From NCBI GenBank assembly GCA_016699735.1, contig CP065008.1, forward strand, positions 806,001 to 870,000: a DNA stretch of 64,000 nucleotides, given 5' to 3'. The position numbers and the translations under genes are program-made. Under the pieces are notes generated by a model. That model was not told where the DNA came from. It saw only the letters and a program-made list of their open reading frames with translations, and searched no databases. Position 1 is the first letter of the stretch. Each line of letters begins with the position of its first letter. Below are positions 33,663-42,381 of this stretch, piece after piece. Source of the DNA: Alphaproteobacteria bacterium (GTDB lineage: Bacteria; Pseudomonadota; Alphaproteobacteria; Micavibrionales; Micavibrionaceae).

Positions 33663-34073
33663 ATGCCACGTCGGATACTCGAAGGGAATGTCGTCAGCGC
33701 AAAAAACAACAAGACCGTAACGGTCATCGTTGAACGGCGCTATATGCATCCCGTTTATAAAAAATATCTCAAGAGCACGCAAAAATTCACGGCGCATGAC
33801 GAAGCCAACACCTGCAAGGAAGGTGAGCGTGTCCAGATCATCGAATGCCGCCCGCTCTCCCGTACGAAGCGTTGGGCGGTCATCGGCAAGGACGGGCAGG
33901 CGCTCCTCCCCCCCCGCAACTCCGAAAAGCGCAAGCTGAAATCCGGTCAGGCTCCGGCCGCTGAAAAGGCCGAAAGCAAAAAGGCCCGCAAGGACGAAGC
34001 CAAGACAAAAAAGGAAGCCGCCCCGAAAAAGGCTGCTTCTGAAAAGAAATCCAAAGCGAAGAAGGACGCCTGA
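33663..34073 (+). CDS. rpsQ: 30S ribosomal protein S17 with long basic tail
   Basis: S17 is usually 80-90 residues; this one has 136. The OB-fold core (RRILEGNVVSAKNNKTVTVIVER, HPVYKKYLK, DEANTCKEGERVQIIECRPLSRTKRWAVI) ends near residue 74. The remaining 62 residues are dominated by Lys, Ala and Glu, with repeated KKA/KKE units. The reading frame is intact and the next gene follows after 2 bases. Confidence 0.96.
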   Translation: MPRRILEGNVVSAKNNKTVTVIVERRYMHPVYKKYLKSTQKFTAHDEANTCKEGERVQIIECRPLSRTKRWAVIGKDGQALLPPRNSEKRKLKSGQAPAAEKAESKKARKDEAKTKKEAAPKKAASEKKSKAKKDA

Positions 34074-34075
34074 TC

Positions 34076-34444
34076 ATGATTCAGATGCAATCCCGTCTGG
34101 CCGTAGCCGACAATAGCGGCGCCCGAGAAGTCCAGTGCATCAAGGTTCTGGGCGGCTCCCACCGCCGGACTGCCAATATCGGCGATGTCATCGTGGTTTC
34201 GATCAAGGATGCTATTCCTCGTGGTCGCGTCAAAAAGGGCGAGGTCCGCCGCGCCGTGATCGTGCGCACGAAGTTCGGCCTCAAGCGCCGCTACGGCGAG
34301 CAGATCCGTTTCGACGGTAATGCCTGCGTACTTATCAACAATAACGGTGAGCCGATCGGCACCCGTATTTTTGGCCCCGTGACCCGCGAACTGCGTGCGT
34401 CCGGTTACATGAAAATCATTTCTCTGGCATCGGAGGTGCTGTAA
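34076..34444 (+). CDS. rplN: 50S ribosomal protein L14
   Basis: L14 (122 aa) forms inter-subunit bridges and binds the silencing factor RsfS. MIQMQSRLAVADNSGAREVQCIKVLGG and the conserved GTRIFGPVTRELR end are typical. It lies 2 bases from rpsQ and 2 bases from rplX. Confidence 0.98.
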   Translation: MIQMQSRLAVADNSGAREVQCIKVLGGSHRRTANIGDVIVVSIKDAIPRGRVKKGEVRRAVIVRTKFGLKRRYGEQIRFDGNACVLINNNGEPIGTRIFGPVTRELRASGYMKIISLASEVL

Positions 34445-34446
34445 GG

Positions 34447-34770
34447 ATGACCAAGGCAGCGCGTAAAATAAAAAAAGGCGACAAAGTTGTCGTCCTCGCC
34501 GGTAAAGACCGCGGAGTAAAGGGTGAGGTTCTCAAAGTCCTCACCGAAGAAAACCGCGTGGTCGTGCAGGGCGTGAATATGGTAACCCGCCACCGCAAAC
34601 CCTCCCAGATTTCCGGGGGCGGCATTGAAAAAAAGGAATCGTCCATTCACGTATCCAACGTGGCGCTGCTTGACCCCAAGTCGGGGGAAGCAACGCGGGT
34701 CGGATACAAGGTACTCAAAGACGGGAAGAAAGTCCGCGTCGCCCGCAAATCCGGCGAAACGATTGAATAA
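34447..34770 (+). CDS. rplX: 50S ribosomal protein L24
   Basis: L24 (107 aa) is an assembly initiator near the tunnel exit. The KOW motif KKGDKVVVLAGKDRGVKGEVLKV and the downstream NMVTRHRKPSQ segment are conserved. Length and position between rplN and rplE are standard. Confidence 0.98.
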   Translation: MTKAARKIKKGDKVVVLAGKDRGVKGEVLKVLTEENRVVVQGVNMVTRHRKPSQISGGGIEKKESSIHVSNVALLDPKSGEATRVGYKVLKDGKKVRVARKSGETIE

Positions 34771-34791
34771 GGATAGAAAAGCGAGAAAGCC

Positions 34792-35334
34792 ATGAAACCG
34801 CGCTATAAAGAAATATACGAAAAGGAAATTGTACCCGCGCTCGACAAGAAGTTCGGTTACAAGAACCCGCACGAACGTCCGCGCCTCGACAAGATCGTCA
34901 TTAACATGGGTGTCGGCGAAGCGACTCAAGACCGCAAGCACATCGATCAGGCCGTTAACGACCTCTCTCTGATTGCAGGGCAAAAACCGGTGGTCTGCAA
35001 GGCAAAGAAATCCAACGCGTCGTTTAAAATCCGAGATGGCCAGTCGATTGGCGTGAAGGTCACACTACGCGGCAACCGTATGTACGAATTTCTCGACCGT
35101 CTGGTGACCATTGCACTGCCCCGCGTCCGCGACTTCCGCGGCATTAACGGCAGAAGCTTCGATGGCCGCGGCAACTACGCCATGGGCATCAAGGAGCATA
35201 TCATCTTCCCGGAAATCACCTACGACAAGGTAGACAAGATCCGGGGGATGGACATCATCGTCTGCACAACGGCAAAAAGCGACGAAGAGGCCAAGGAACT
35301 GCTGCGGGCGTTCAAGATGCCCTTTAGAAATTGA
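34792..35334 (+). CDS. rplE: 50S ribosomal protein L5
   Basis: L5 (180 aa) binds 5S rRNA and contacts P-site tRNA. KIVINMGVGEATQDRK, the YEFLDRLVTIALPRVRDFRG block and YAMGIKEHIIFPEI are family hallmarks. The start MKPRYKEIYEKEIVPAL is standard. Confidence 0.98.
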   Translation: MKPRYKEIYEKEIVPALDKKFGYKNPHERPRLDKIVINMGVGEATQDRKHIDQAVNDLSLIAGQKPVVCKAKKSNASFKIRDGQSIGVKVTLRGNRMYEFLDRLVTIALPRVRDFRGINGRSFDGRGNYAMGIKEHIIFPEITYDKVDKIRGMDIIVCTTAKSDEEAKELLRAFKMPFRN

Positions 35335-35385
35335 TCGGCGAGTAAAACGAAGCATTAGAAAGATAACAACAGGAAGACACAAACA

Positions 35386-35691
35386 ATGGCAAAACTCTGT
35401 TTGATAGAAAGAGACAAAAAACGCAGAAAGCTGGTCAAGAAGCTCGCGGTCAAGCGCGCGAAGCTTAAGGCGGCCGTGCGTAACCTCGACCTTTCGGCCG
35501 AAGAGCGTTTCGAGGCGATGCTGAAACTCGCTGAGATGCCCCGCAACTCCGCGAAGATACGCATCCGCAACCGCTGCCAACTCACCGGGCGCCCGCGTGG
35601 TAACTTCCGCAAGTTTAGCCTGTCCCGGATTGCATTGCGCGATCTGGCCGCCAAGGGTCAGCTCCCTGGCGTAACCAAGTCCAGCTGGTAA
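35386..35691 (+). CDS. rpsN: 30S ribosomal protein S14 (zinc-free type)
   Basis: S14 (101 aa) is of the longer form that lacks the two CxxC zinc pairs. The C-terminal RNRCQLTGRPRGNFRKFSLSR and final PGVTKSSW are conserved. The order rplE-rpsN-rpsH is standard for the spc operon. Confidence 0.98.
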   Translation: MAKLCLIERDKKRRKLVKKLAVKRAKLKAAVRNLDLSAEERFEAMLKLAEMPRNSAKIRIRNRCQLTGRPRGNFRKFSLSRIALRDLAAKGQLPGVTKSSW

Positions 35692-35707
35692 GTAGGAGGA
35701 TTGAACG

Positions 35708-36106
35708 ATGAGCATGAATGATCCCCTCGGCGATATGTTGTCCCGCATCCGTAACGCCCAGAAAGCGAAACTGAAGATGGTGCAGTGCCCGCATTCGCGC
35801 CTTCATGAAAAAGTCTGCGAAGTTCTCAAAGACGAAGGTTACATCCGCGGCTACACGGTTCAGGATTTGGGCAGCAACCGCAAGTCGATAGAAGTTCAGC
35901 TGAAATACGCTGAAGGTCTTGGGGTAATTCGCCAGATCGACCGTATCTCGACTCCCGGTCGCCGGGTCTATACCAGCGTGAAGGATATGCCGCGCTTTTA
36001 TAATGGTCTGGGCATTCTGGTCGTATCGACTCCGCAGGGCGTCCTCCCGGACTACAAGGCGCGGGCGGCCAATGTGGGCGGTGAAATTCTATGCCGGGTC
36101 TTCTAG
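35708..36106 (+). CDS. rpsH: 30S ribosomal protein S8
   Basis: S8 (132 aa) organises the central domain of 16S rRNA and, in enterobacteria, represses the spc operon. NDPLGDMLSRIRNAQKA and the C-terminal GILVVSTPQGVLPDYKARAANVGGEILCRVF are conserved. The first ATG is used because AGGAGG lies 8 bases before it. Confidence 0.98.
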   Translation: MSMNDPLGDMLSRIRNAQKAKLKMVQCPHSRLHEKVCEVLKDEGYIRGYTVQDLGSNRKSIEVQLKYAEGLGVIRQIDRISTPGRRVYTSVKDMPRFYNGLGILVVSTPQGVLPDYKARAANVGGEILCRVF

Positions 36107-36147
36107 AAAGATCGGCGAAAACAGAAGCTTGATTGAGGAAAAGAGAA

Positions 36148-36708
36148 ATGTCTCGTATTGGTAAAAACCCGGTTGAAATCCCTGAAGGCGTCGATGTGCA
36201 GCTTCAGGGGCAGACTGTTAAGGTGAAAGGCAAGCTCGGTGAGCTGAGCCTCAACGTACACGATGAAATCGGCGTGACGATTGAAGACGCGGAAAACGAC
36301 GACGGCAAAAAGAGCAAGGTTGTCCGTCTGACACCGAAAACTGAGAACCCTGTTGCACGCGAAGTTTGGCCGACGATGCGGACCTTGGTGAACAACATGA
36401 TCATTGGAGTAACCGAGGGCTACAAGAAAAAACTCGAAATACACGGCGTTGGCTTGCGGGCCAACCTTCAGGGTAAAGAAATAGTGATGAGTCTTGGATT
36501 CTCGCACGAGGTTCGCTACACAGTTCCTGCAGGGATCAAGGTTGAAATTGAAAAACAAACCGAACTGACCGTGAGCGGCATTGACAAGCAACGGGTCGGG
36601 CAGGTGTCCGCAGAAATCCGCGAACACAAAAAACCCGAGCCCTACAAGGGCAAGGGTATCCGCTACGCCGGGGAATATATCGCATACAAGGAAGGCAAGA
36701 AGAAGTAA
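36148..36708 (+). CDS. rplF: 50S ribosomal protein L6
   Basis: L6 (186 aa) lies near the sarcin-ricin loop. MSRIGKNPVEIPEGV, GVTEGYKKKLEIHGVGLRA and the C-terminal YKGKGIRYAGEYIAYKEGKKK are typical. ATG at 36148 is chosen over an in-frame TTG five codons upstream that falls in the ribosome-site region. A short charged insertion (about residues 48-56, AENDDGKKSK) is slightly longer than in most homologues. Confidence 0.97.
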   Translation: MSRIGKNPVEIPEGVDVQLQGQTVKVKGKLGELSLNVHDEIGVTIEDAENDDGKKSKVVRLTPKTENPVAREVWPTMRTLVNNMIIGVTEGYKKKLEIHGVGLRANLQGKEIVMSLGFSHEVRYTVPAGIKVEIEKQTELTVSGIDKQRVGQVSAEIREHKKPEPYKGKGIRYAGEYIAYKEGKKK

Positions 36709-36717
36709 GGAAAAGTC

Positions 36718-37113
36718 ATGGCCAAGGCAGCATCTAGGAAACTCAAGCCCGCAGATCGCCGTACGTTCCGTACGCGTAACAAGATCCGCAGGGTCAATAT
36801 CGAGCAGAACAGCAAACGCGAGGTGCGCCCGCGCCTCTCCGTTTTCCGCTCGGGGAAACAGATTTACGCTCAGGTTATCGACGACATTGGCGGCAAGACT
36901 CTGGCTTCGGCCTCCACTCTCGATAAGGAGTTGAAGGAAAAGCTGAAGAACGGAGCCAATAAGGATGCAGCCGTTGAAGTCGGAAAGCTCGTTGCCGAAC
37001 GTGCGAAAAAGGCGGGCGTCAGCAAGGTTGTTTTCGACCGCGGCCCCTACCTCTACCATGGCCGGGTAAAGGCATTGGCTGAAGGGGCACGCGAAGGCGG
37101 ACTGGAATTTTAA
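36718..37113 (+). CDS. rplR: 50S ribosomal protein L18
   Basis: L18 (131 aa) binds 5S rRNA with L5. RPRLSVFRSGKQIYAQVIDD and the final FDRGPYLYHGRVKALAEGAREGGLEF are characteristic. The N-terminus is about ten residues longer than in common homologues. It lies 9 bases after rplF. Confidence 0.98.
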   Translation: MAKAASRKLKPADRRTFRTRNKIRRVNIEQNSKREVRPRLSVFRSGKQIYAQVIDDIGGKTLASASTLDKELKEKLKNGANKDAAVEVGKLVAERAKKAGVSKVVFDRGPYLYHGRVKALAEGAREGGLEF

Positions 37114-37132
37114 TCAAAAGGAAAAATGAAAT

Positions 37133-37696
37133 ATGGCACGTGCGTTTGAAAAGCAGAATCAAAACGAGGAACCCGAATTCATCGAGCGCTTGGTGGGTAT
37201 CAACCGCGTGGCGAAAGTCGTAAAGGGCGGTCGTCGTTTTGCTTTCTCCGCGCTTGTAATCGTTGGCGACGGCAAGGGCCGTGTCGGTCACGGTCACGGC
37301 AAGGCCAAAGAAGTGCCCGAGGCGATCCGCAAGGCCACCGATCAGGCCCGCCGCAACATGATCCGCGTTCCTCTTCGCGAAGGCCGCACTGTCCACCATG
37401 ATGTGACGGGTACCGACGGCGCAGGCAAAGTCCACCTCCGCTCCGCTCCGCAGGGTACGGGAATCATCGCCGGCGGCCCTATGCGCGCCGTGTTCGAGGC
37501 TCTGGGAATTCAGGACGTCGTCGCCAAGGCCATCGGCTCCAGCAACCCCTATAACATGGTGAACGCGACCTTCGATGCGCTGAAGAAAATTCAGAGTCCG
37601 CGACATGTGGCGGCACGCCGCAACAAGAAGGTCAGCGAAGTCGTCTCCAACCGCGAGATTCAGTCCAGCGATTCGCCCGAAGGATCCGAGGAATAA
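37133..37696 (+). CDS. rpsE: 30S ribosomal protein S5
   Basis: S5 (187 aa) acts in decoding fidelity and lies at the mRNA entry. ERLVGINRVAKVVKGGRRFAFSALVVGDG-like sequence (here with LVIVGDGKG) and GTGIIAGGPMRAVFEALGIQDV are conserved. It has the usual place between rplR and rpmD. Confidence 0.98.
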   Translation: MARAFEKQNQNEEPEFIERLVGINRVAKVVKGGRRFAFSALVIVGDGKGRVGHGHGKAKEVPEAIRKATDQARRNMIRVPLREGRTVHHDVTGTDGAGKVHLRSAPQGTGIIAGGPMRAVFEALGIQDVVAKAIGSSNPYNMVNATFDALKKIQSPRHVAARRNKKVSEVVSNREIQSSDSPEGSEE

Positions 37697-37729
37697 TATA
37701 GTAGGTTTATACGATTAAGGATTTGAACA

Positions 37730-38023
37730 ATGGCAGAAGAGACAAAAAAGGCAAAAAAACCTGCAGCGGAAAAGAAAGCTTCTCCGGCAAAAAAGGTGGC
37801 AGCCCCCAAAGAGTCTAAGGCGAAGAAACCTTCGCCTTCCGGAAAGACAGTTCGCGTCACGCAGATTGGCTCTCCAATCGGCCGCAAGGCTTACCAGCGC
37901 GCAACCCTGATCGGTCTCGGCCTGAACAAGCTGAACCGCACCAAGGAACTCGAAGACACACCCTCCGTGCGCGGCATGATCGCCAAGGTTAACCATCTGG
38001 TAAAGGTTGAGGACATCGCCTGA
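37730..38023 (+). CDS. rpmD: 50S ribosomal protein L30 with basic N-terminal extension
   Basis: L30 is normally about 60 residues; this one has 97. The family core begins near residue 39 (KTVRVTQIGSPIGRKAYQR) and ends with SVRGMIAKVNHLVKVED. The first 38 residues are almost entirely Lys, Ala, Pro, Glu and Ser. No ATG near residue 39 exists that would give the short form, so the extension should be translated. Confidence 0.95.
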   Translation: MAEETKKAKKPAAEKKASPAKKVAAPKESKAKKPSPSGKTVRVTQIGSPIGRKAYQRATLIGLGLNKLNRTKELEDTPSVRGMIAKVNHLVKVEDIA

Positions 38024-38058
38024 ACCTGCAGAAACAAAAAAATTAAGGAAAAACTATC

Positions 38059-38565
38059 ATGAAACTCAATACGCTAAAGCCGAGCGAAGGCTCAAAAAAA
38101 GTAAGAACCCGCCTCGGACGCGGTATTGGCTCCGGCAAGGGTAAAACCTCAGGGCGCGGAGTCAAGGGCCAGAAGGCCCGTACAGGCGTAGCCATCAAGG
38201 GCTTCGAGGGCGGCCAGATGCCGCTCTATCAGCGTATGCCCAAAATAGGTTTCCGTAACACTGCATTCGCAACCAAGTTGGTCGAACTGACCCTCGAAAA
38301 CCTCCAGGAGGCGATTGACACCAAGAAACTAGACCCCAAAAAGCCGATTGATGAAGACACGCTTGTTAAGGCGGGCGTGGTCAGCCGCAAGCGTGACGGG
38401 ATCAAGTTGCTGGCAACCGGAACCCTGTCAGCGAAAGTTGATCTCAAACTGACCAAGGCCTCAAAAGCCGCTCAGGCTGCGGTGGAAAAGGCCGGAGGCA
38501 GCATTGAATTAGCTCCGGAAAAGCCGGCCAATCCAAAAAAACTGCCTAAAAAGGCAAAGAAGTAA
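38059..38565 (+). CDS. rplO: 50S ribosomal protein L15
   Basis: L15 (168 aa) is a late-assembly protein. MKLNTLKPSEGSKKVRTRLGRGIGSGKGKTSGRGVKGQKAR and the FEGGQMPLYQRMPKIGF motif are typical. The last 15 residues are Lys/Pro-rich. A terminator follows, ending the S10-spc unit before secY, which is unusual because secY normally follows immediately. Confidence 0.98.
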   Translation: MKLNTLKPSEGSKKVRTRLGRGIGSGKGKTSGRGVKGQKARTGVAIKGFEGGQMPLYQRMPKIGFRNTAFATKLVELTLENLQEAIDTKKLDPKKPIDEDTLVKAGVVSRKRDGIKLLATGTLSAKVDLKLTKASKAAQAAVEKAGGSIELAPEKPANPKKLPKKAKK

Positions 38566-38586
38566 GAGACTGAGGCACAAGAAAAC

Positions 38587-38620
38587 AAGCCCTTCCCTTA
38601 AAGGAAGGGCTTTTTCTTTT
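38587..38620 (+). terminator. Intrinsic terminator after rplO
   Basis: A perfect 10-bp stem (AAGCCCTTCC at 38587-38596, GGAAGGGCTT at 38603-38612) with a 6-base loop is followed by TTTCTTTT. Its T tract overlaps the -35 of the next predicted promoter. Confidence 0.92.
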
Positions 38621-38648
38621 TGACATATTTTCCAAGCCCGATTAGTCT
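38620..38648 (+). promoter_or_regulatory. Predicted promoter of the HExxH paralogue pair
   Basis: TTGACA (38620-38625), then 17 bases, then TAGTCT (38643-38648), 38 bases before the first secreted gene. The -35 is perfect and the -10 moderate. It may also feed secY, because no stronger promoter was seen before secY. Confidence 0.5.
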
Positions 38649-38686
38649 GTTAGCTGTATTTTCTGACCGTTAGGGGCTAAATCATT

Positions 38687-39535
38687 ATGCGTCGCTTGTT
38701 GCCACTTATTCCCGTGTGTTTACTGGTTTTCGTCATGTTTGCAGGGCAGGCGCAGGCGCAATCCTGCCCTCGCTCAAACCCCGAAACCGAAGTAAAAAAA
38801 ATAACATTAAAGACCAAATATTACCGCGGAACATCTGCGTGGTACTTAACGGCATGGACCGGTCACTGGGGCAAGGGTGTTGTCCTTGGGCTTCATACGG
38901 GTAAGGACGGAAATGCCCCTTTTTGGGCAGACTATGATGCCAAATTTGAGTTCACGCCTGTGCGCAACAACCCCAACGCGGTTTGTGTAAGCGTATCAAA
39001 AATAAAAATGAAGTTTTACATTCAGCCTGTAGTGCATATCGCATCCGAGTATCCTCAGGAAAGTTGTGAATTCAGGGAGGTTCTAAGGCATGAAAAAAAA
39101 CACGTAAAGGTGACAAAGGAATGGCAGAAGGAATTCACCCCGCAGTTGCGTCGGGAGTTGAGAAGCATAGCTCATAAGATTCCGGCTTCTTCGCCAGTAG
39201 GAGAGCGCCAGATCCCGGCAACACAGCAAATGATGATGAACATAATTAAATCTCACCTAGAAAAATTTATGGAAAAAAAAGCGGTTCCTACCTTAATTCG
39301 TCGCCAAGGAAAAGTTGATGACCCCTTGGAATATAAGTTGGTGCCGGAACGTTGCGAAAACTGGCAAGATTACCATATTACGGCCTATGAGCCAGGGTAT
39401 GAAAAAGATGACTCCGATGATAAGGGGGAGGGAGATGATGGGGGCGAAGACGATTCTTCCGACGATGATTCAGAATCAGATAATAATGATGATACCGGTG
39501 AAATTGGTGACCTTCCGGACTACGGAGCCAACTGA
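38687..39535 (+). CDS. Secreted HExxH-motif protein with acidic tail
   Basis: The 282-residue product has a signal peptide (cleavage after AQA, near residue 24) and the motif H135-E-K-K-H139 within CEFREVLRHEKKH. HExxH is the zinc-binding signature of many metallopeptidases, and the arrangement recalls DUF922-type putative proteases; activity is unproven. Cysteines at 27, 100, 127 and further along are shared with the next gene, so disulfides are likely. The last 45 residues are almost all Asp, Glu, Ser, Gly and Asn. It is the first of two tandem paralogues inserted between rplO and secY, and is AT-rich. Confidence 0.75.
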   Translation: MRRLLPLIPVCLLVFVMFAGQAQAQSCPRSNPETEVKKITLKTKYYRGTSAWYLTAWTGHWGKGVVLGLHTGKDGNAPFWADYDAKFEFTPVRNNPNAVCVSVSKIKMKFYIQPVVHIASEYPQESCEFREVLRHEKKHVKVTKEWQKEFTPQLRRELRSIAHKIPASSPVGERQIPATQQMMMNIIKSHLEKFMEKKAVPTLIRRQGKVDDPLEYKLVPERCENWQDYHITAYEPGYEKDDSDDKGEGDDGGEDDSSDDDSESDNNDDTGEIGDLPDYGAN

Positions 39536-39551
39536 TTCTTGTCTTTCTTAA

Positions 39552-40277
39552 ATGCCCAGAAGTTTTTATAAAACAGTCAGTGCTATAAAAAGAACAGGTG
39601 TATTTCTTGTTTACGTACTTCTGATGTCAACATCAGCTAATGCTGGCGAGTTAGTTGACAAATGTCCTGTTTCACGCCCGGAGACGTTTCTAAAATCAAG
39701 GATCGTCGGTGCAGAGGTAACAAAAACAAAATCCGCGGTCGATATGACAGAATGGCAGCTTGGCCACAGCATGGCTCCAAATGGTGGTCAGATTCTGGGG
39801 CTGGGTGGCGGGGAAATAGAAACCAGCTACAATGCGGAATTCGAAGTCTCTCCCTTCCAGACCGGGTATTGCGTAGTTCTTCATGAAATCCGGGCGAAAT
39901 TCATCGCAAAACCGCAAATCCATGTCGCCAGCAATTTCGAGGAGGGGAGTTGCGAATACAGCGAGGTTCTCTTCCACGAGCAAAAGCACATAGAGGCGCT
40001 TCGTCTCTTTCACCGAAGGCATACGAAAGATCTGAGGGCTAAGCTTAGAGAAGTCTCCAGGTCCATGCCCTCGGTCAAACCCGTACCTCAGAAAGAAGTC
40101 TCCGGCGTACAGAAAAAGCTTCTCCATTATGTTCAGGTAGAAATGAATAGCTATTTTCAGGAAATTCTGAAGGAATTGCAGCAAACTCAGCAAAAAATCG
40201 ACAGTCCCGAGGAATATGAGCGCGTGGCTAAAAAATGCCGGAAATGGGAACAAAAACTCTCGAAACAGCCGGATTGA
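39552..40277 (+). CDS. Secreted HExxH-motif protein, paralogue of the preceding gene
   Basis: This 241-residue protein has an N-terminal hydrophobic signal (about residues 15-31, ending NAG) and H142-E-Q-K-H146 within CEYSEVLFHEQKH. It aligns with its upstream neighbour through the segment before the motif (IHVAS versus VHIAS), the helical region after it and the end (YERVAKKCRKWEQ versus YKLVPERCENWQ), but lacks the acidic tail. The two genes are 16 bases apart and probably form one unit by duplication. Zinc-protease activity is inferred from the motif only. Confidence 0.75.
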   Translation: MPRSFYKTVSAIKRTGVFLVYVLLMSTSANAGELVDKCPVSRPETFLKSRIVGAEVTKTKSAVDMTEWQLGHSMAPNGGQILGLGGGEIETSYNAEFEVSPFQTGYCVVLHEIRAKFIAKPQIHVASNFEEGSCEYSEVLFHEQKHIEALRLFHRRHTKDLRAKLREVSRSMPSVKPVPQKEVSGVQKKLLHYVQVEMNSYFQEILKELQQTQQKIDSPEEYERVAKKCRKWEQKLSKQPD

Positions 40278-40384
40278 ACGCAAAGACTCGTATCGGACAA
40301 CCACGAATCCGCTCTTGTGTCCCGCGTATCTTTTCATTATGACTGATTGACTGTTTTTATAAGAACAAAGAAAGAGAATAAGCG

Positions 40385-41740
40385 ATGGCATCGGCCGCCG
40401 AGCAGCTTGCACGCAACGCCAACTGGGGTGCGCTTGCAAAAGCCACCGAACTGAAAAAACGGATATATTTTGTCCTGGGAGCCCTTCTGGTGTATCGGCT
40501 GGGAACCTATATCCCCGTTCCGGGAATTGACATTCGGGTCTGGGAGGAGATTTTCTCGCAAAAGGGCGGCGGAATTCTGGACATGTTCAATATGTTCTCC
40601 GGCGGCGCCCTGCAGCGGATGACGATTTTTGCCCTCAACATCATGCCCTACATTTCGGCCTCGATTATCATGCAGTTGGCCTCCTCGCTCTTCAAAAGCC
40701 TTGAAGAATTGAAAAAGGAAGGCGAACTGGGCCGCATGAAGATAAACCAGTACACGCGATACTTGACGGTTCTCTTGGCCACCGTTCAGGCTTACGGCTT
40801 GGCGGTGGGGCTTGAATCGATGCAGGGGCAGGGCGGTTCCGCGGTCCTCGACCCGGGGATGTTTTTCCGTATCTCCACTGTGATCACGATCGTCGGCGGC
40901 ACAGTCTTCCTGATGTGGCTGGGCGAACAGATTACCCAGCGAGGGGTCGGTAATGGAACATCCCTGATTATCTTCGCTGGGATCGTTGCCGAATTGCCCC
41001 GGGCTCTCGGCAGTACGTTGGAACTGGGACGGCAGGGAACGATCAGTCCGGCCGTGCTTCTGCTCCTCGCGGTCATGGTTGTGGCCGTCATTGGCCTGAT
41101 CGTCTTCATGGAGCGCGCCCAGCGCCGGATCGTGGTCCAGTACCCGAAACGCCAGGTGGGCAACCGAATGACCGGCGGGGAAACCAACCACATCCCCCTG
41201 AAACTCAATACCTCAGGCGTTATCCCGCCTATCTTTGCATCCTCGCTTCTTCTTCTGCCCCTGACCATCATCAAATTCGCAGGGGTCAATGGCGGAGATT
41301 TCTGGGCGGATGTCGAGCGTTACCTCGCCCACGGACAGCCGATCTATATGTTACTGTTCGGATCATTGATAGTGTTTTTCGCTTTTTTTTATACGGCAAT
41401 TGTCTTCAATCCCGAGGAAAACGCGGAGACTCTCCGCAAATACGGTGGATTTGTTCCCGGTATGCGTCCCGGCAAGAATACGGCAGACTATTTCGATTAT
41501 GTCCTGACCAGAATCACAACGGTTGGCTCTCTTTATCTGGTCTTTATCTGCCTCCTGCCGGAATTTATGGTCTCGCAATACAGCGTCCCCTTCTATTTCG
41601 GCGGAACCAGTCTGCTAATCGTGGTCAGTGTCACCATGGATACGGTCGCGCAGATTCATTCGCATCTGATCGCCCATCAGTACGAGGGGCTGATTAAAAA
41701 GGCGAAGCTAGGGAATCGCGGCGGTGGACGCCGTAGGTAG
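40385..41740 (+). CDS. secY: Preprotein translocase subunit SecY
   Basis: SecY (451 aa) is the Sec channel with ten predicted helices. GTYIPVPGID in the N-terminal part, LGEQITQRGVGNGTSLIIF in the middle and FGGTSLLIVVSVTMDTVAQI near the end are hallmarks. It heads the segment secY-adk. In most relatives it is co-transcribed with rplO; here a terminator and two unrelated genes lie between. Confidence 0.98.
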   Translation: MASAAEQLARNANWGALAKATELKKRIYFVLGALLVYRLGTYIPVPGIDIRVWEEIFSQKGGGILDMFNMFSGGALQRMTIFALNIMPYISASIIMQLASSLFKSLEELKKEGELGRMKINQYTRYLTVLLATVQAYGLAVGLESMQGQGGSAVLDPGMFFRISTVITIVGGTVFLMWLGEQITQRGVGNGTSLIIFAGIVAELPRALGSTLELGRQGTISPAVLLLLAVMVVAVIGLIVFMERAQRRIVVQYPKRQVGNRMTGGETNHIPLKLNTSGVIPPIFASSLLLLPLTIIKFAGVNGGDFWADVERYLAHGQPIYMLLFGSLIVFFAFFYTAIVFNPEENAETLRKYGGFVPGMRPGKNTADYFDYVLTRITTVGSLYLVFICLLPEFMVSQYSVPFYFGGTSLLIVVSVTMDTVAQIHSHLIAHQYEGLIKKAKLGNRGGGRRR

Positions 41741-41778
41741 AAAAGCTGAAAAGCGGCATGGCAAGAGGAGCAGGAGAC

Positions 41779-42369
41779 ATGAACATCATCATTTTCGGAC
41801 CGCCCGGCGCAGGAAAAGGTACACAAGCCGCGAGAATCCAAGCCGAACACGGTCTCAAGCATCTCTCGACGGGCGATATGCTGCGCGGCGAGGTCTCCAG
41901 AAAGTCCGATCTCGGACTCAAGCTCAAATCGATCATGGACGCCGGACAACTCGTCTCCGACGATATCATGATCGAACTCATCGGCAACTGCGTCAGCGAA
42001 CCTGATTGCGAAAAGGGCTTCATTCTCGACGGTTTCCCGCGCACGATCCCCCAAGCTCAGGCACTGGATGATTCTCTCCGCCATATGGCGCGTAAGGTGG
42101 ATCATGTGCTTGTGTTGGAGGTGGATGAGAATGCACTGATCGACCGTATCCGCAACCGCGCCAAGGAAACCGGCGGTGCCCGCAGTGACGACAACGAGGA
42201 AGTCCTGAAAAAGCGTCTGACCGAATACCGGGCTAAGACGGCACCGGTCCTGCCCTATTACGAGCAGAAAGGGCTGTTGCGTAAAATCGACGGCATGAAG
42301 CCGATTGAGGAAGTCACCGCACACATCGAAAATATTCTGGGATCTTCCCTGTCAAAAAAACACGCCTGA
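41779..42369 (+). CDS. adk: Adenylate kinase (short form)
   Basis: Adk (196 aa) converts AMP + ATP to 2 ADP. The P-loop GPPGAGKGTQ is at residues 7-16, LDGFPRT and DRIRNRAKETGGARSDDN are conserved. It lacks the extended LID/zinc region, as in many alphaproteobacteria. ATG at 41779 (GGAG upstream) is preferred to one seven codons earlier. It follows secY by 38 bases. Confidence 0.97.
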   Translation: MNIIIFGPPGAGKGTQAARIQAEHGLKHLSTGDMLRGEVSRKSDLGLKLKSIMDAGQLVSDDIMIELIGNCVSEPDCEKGFILDGFPRTIPQAQALDDSLRHMARKVDHVLVLEVDENALIDRIRNRAKETGGARSDDNEEVLKKRLTEYRAKTAPVLPYYEQKGLLRKIDGMKPIEEVTAHIENILGSSLSKKHA

Positions 42370-42381
42370 TATGAGCGGGAG

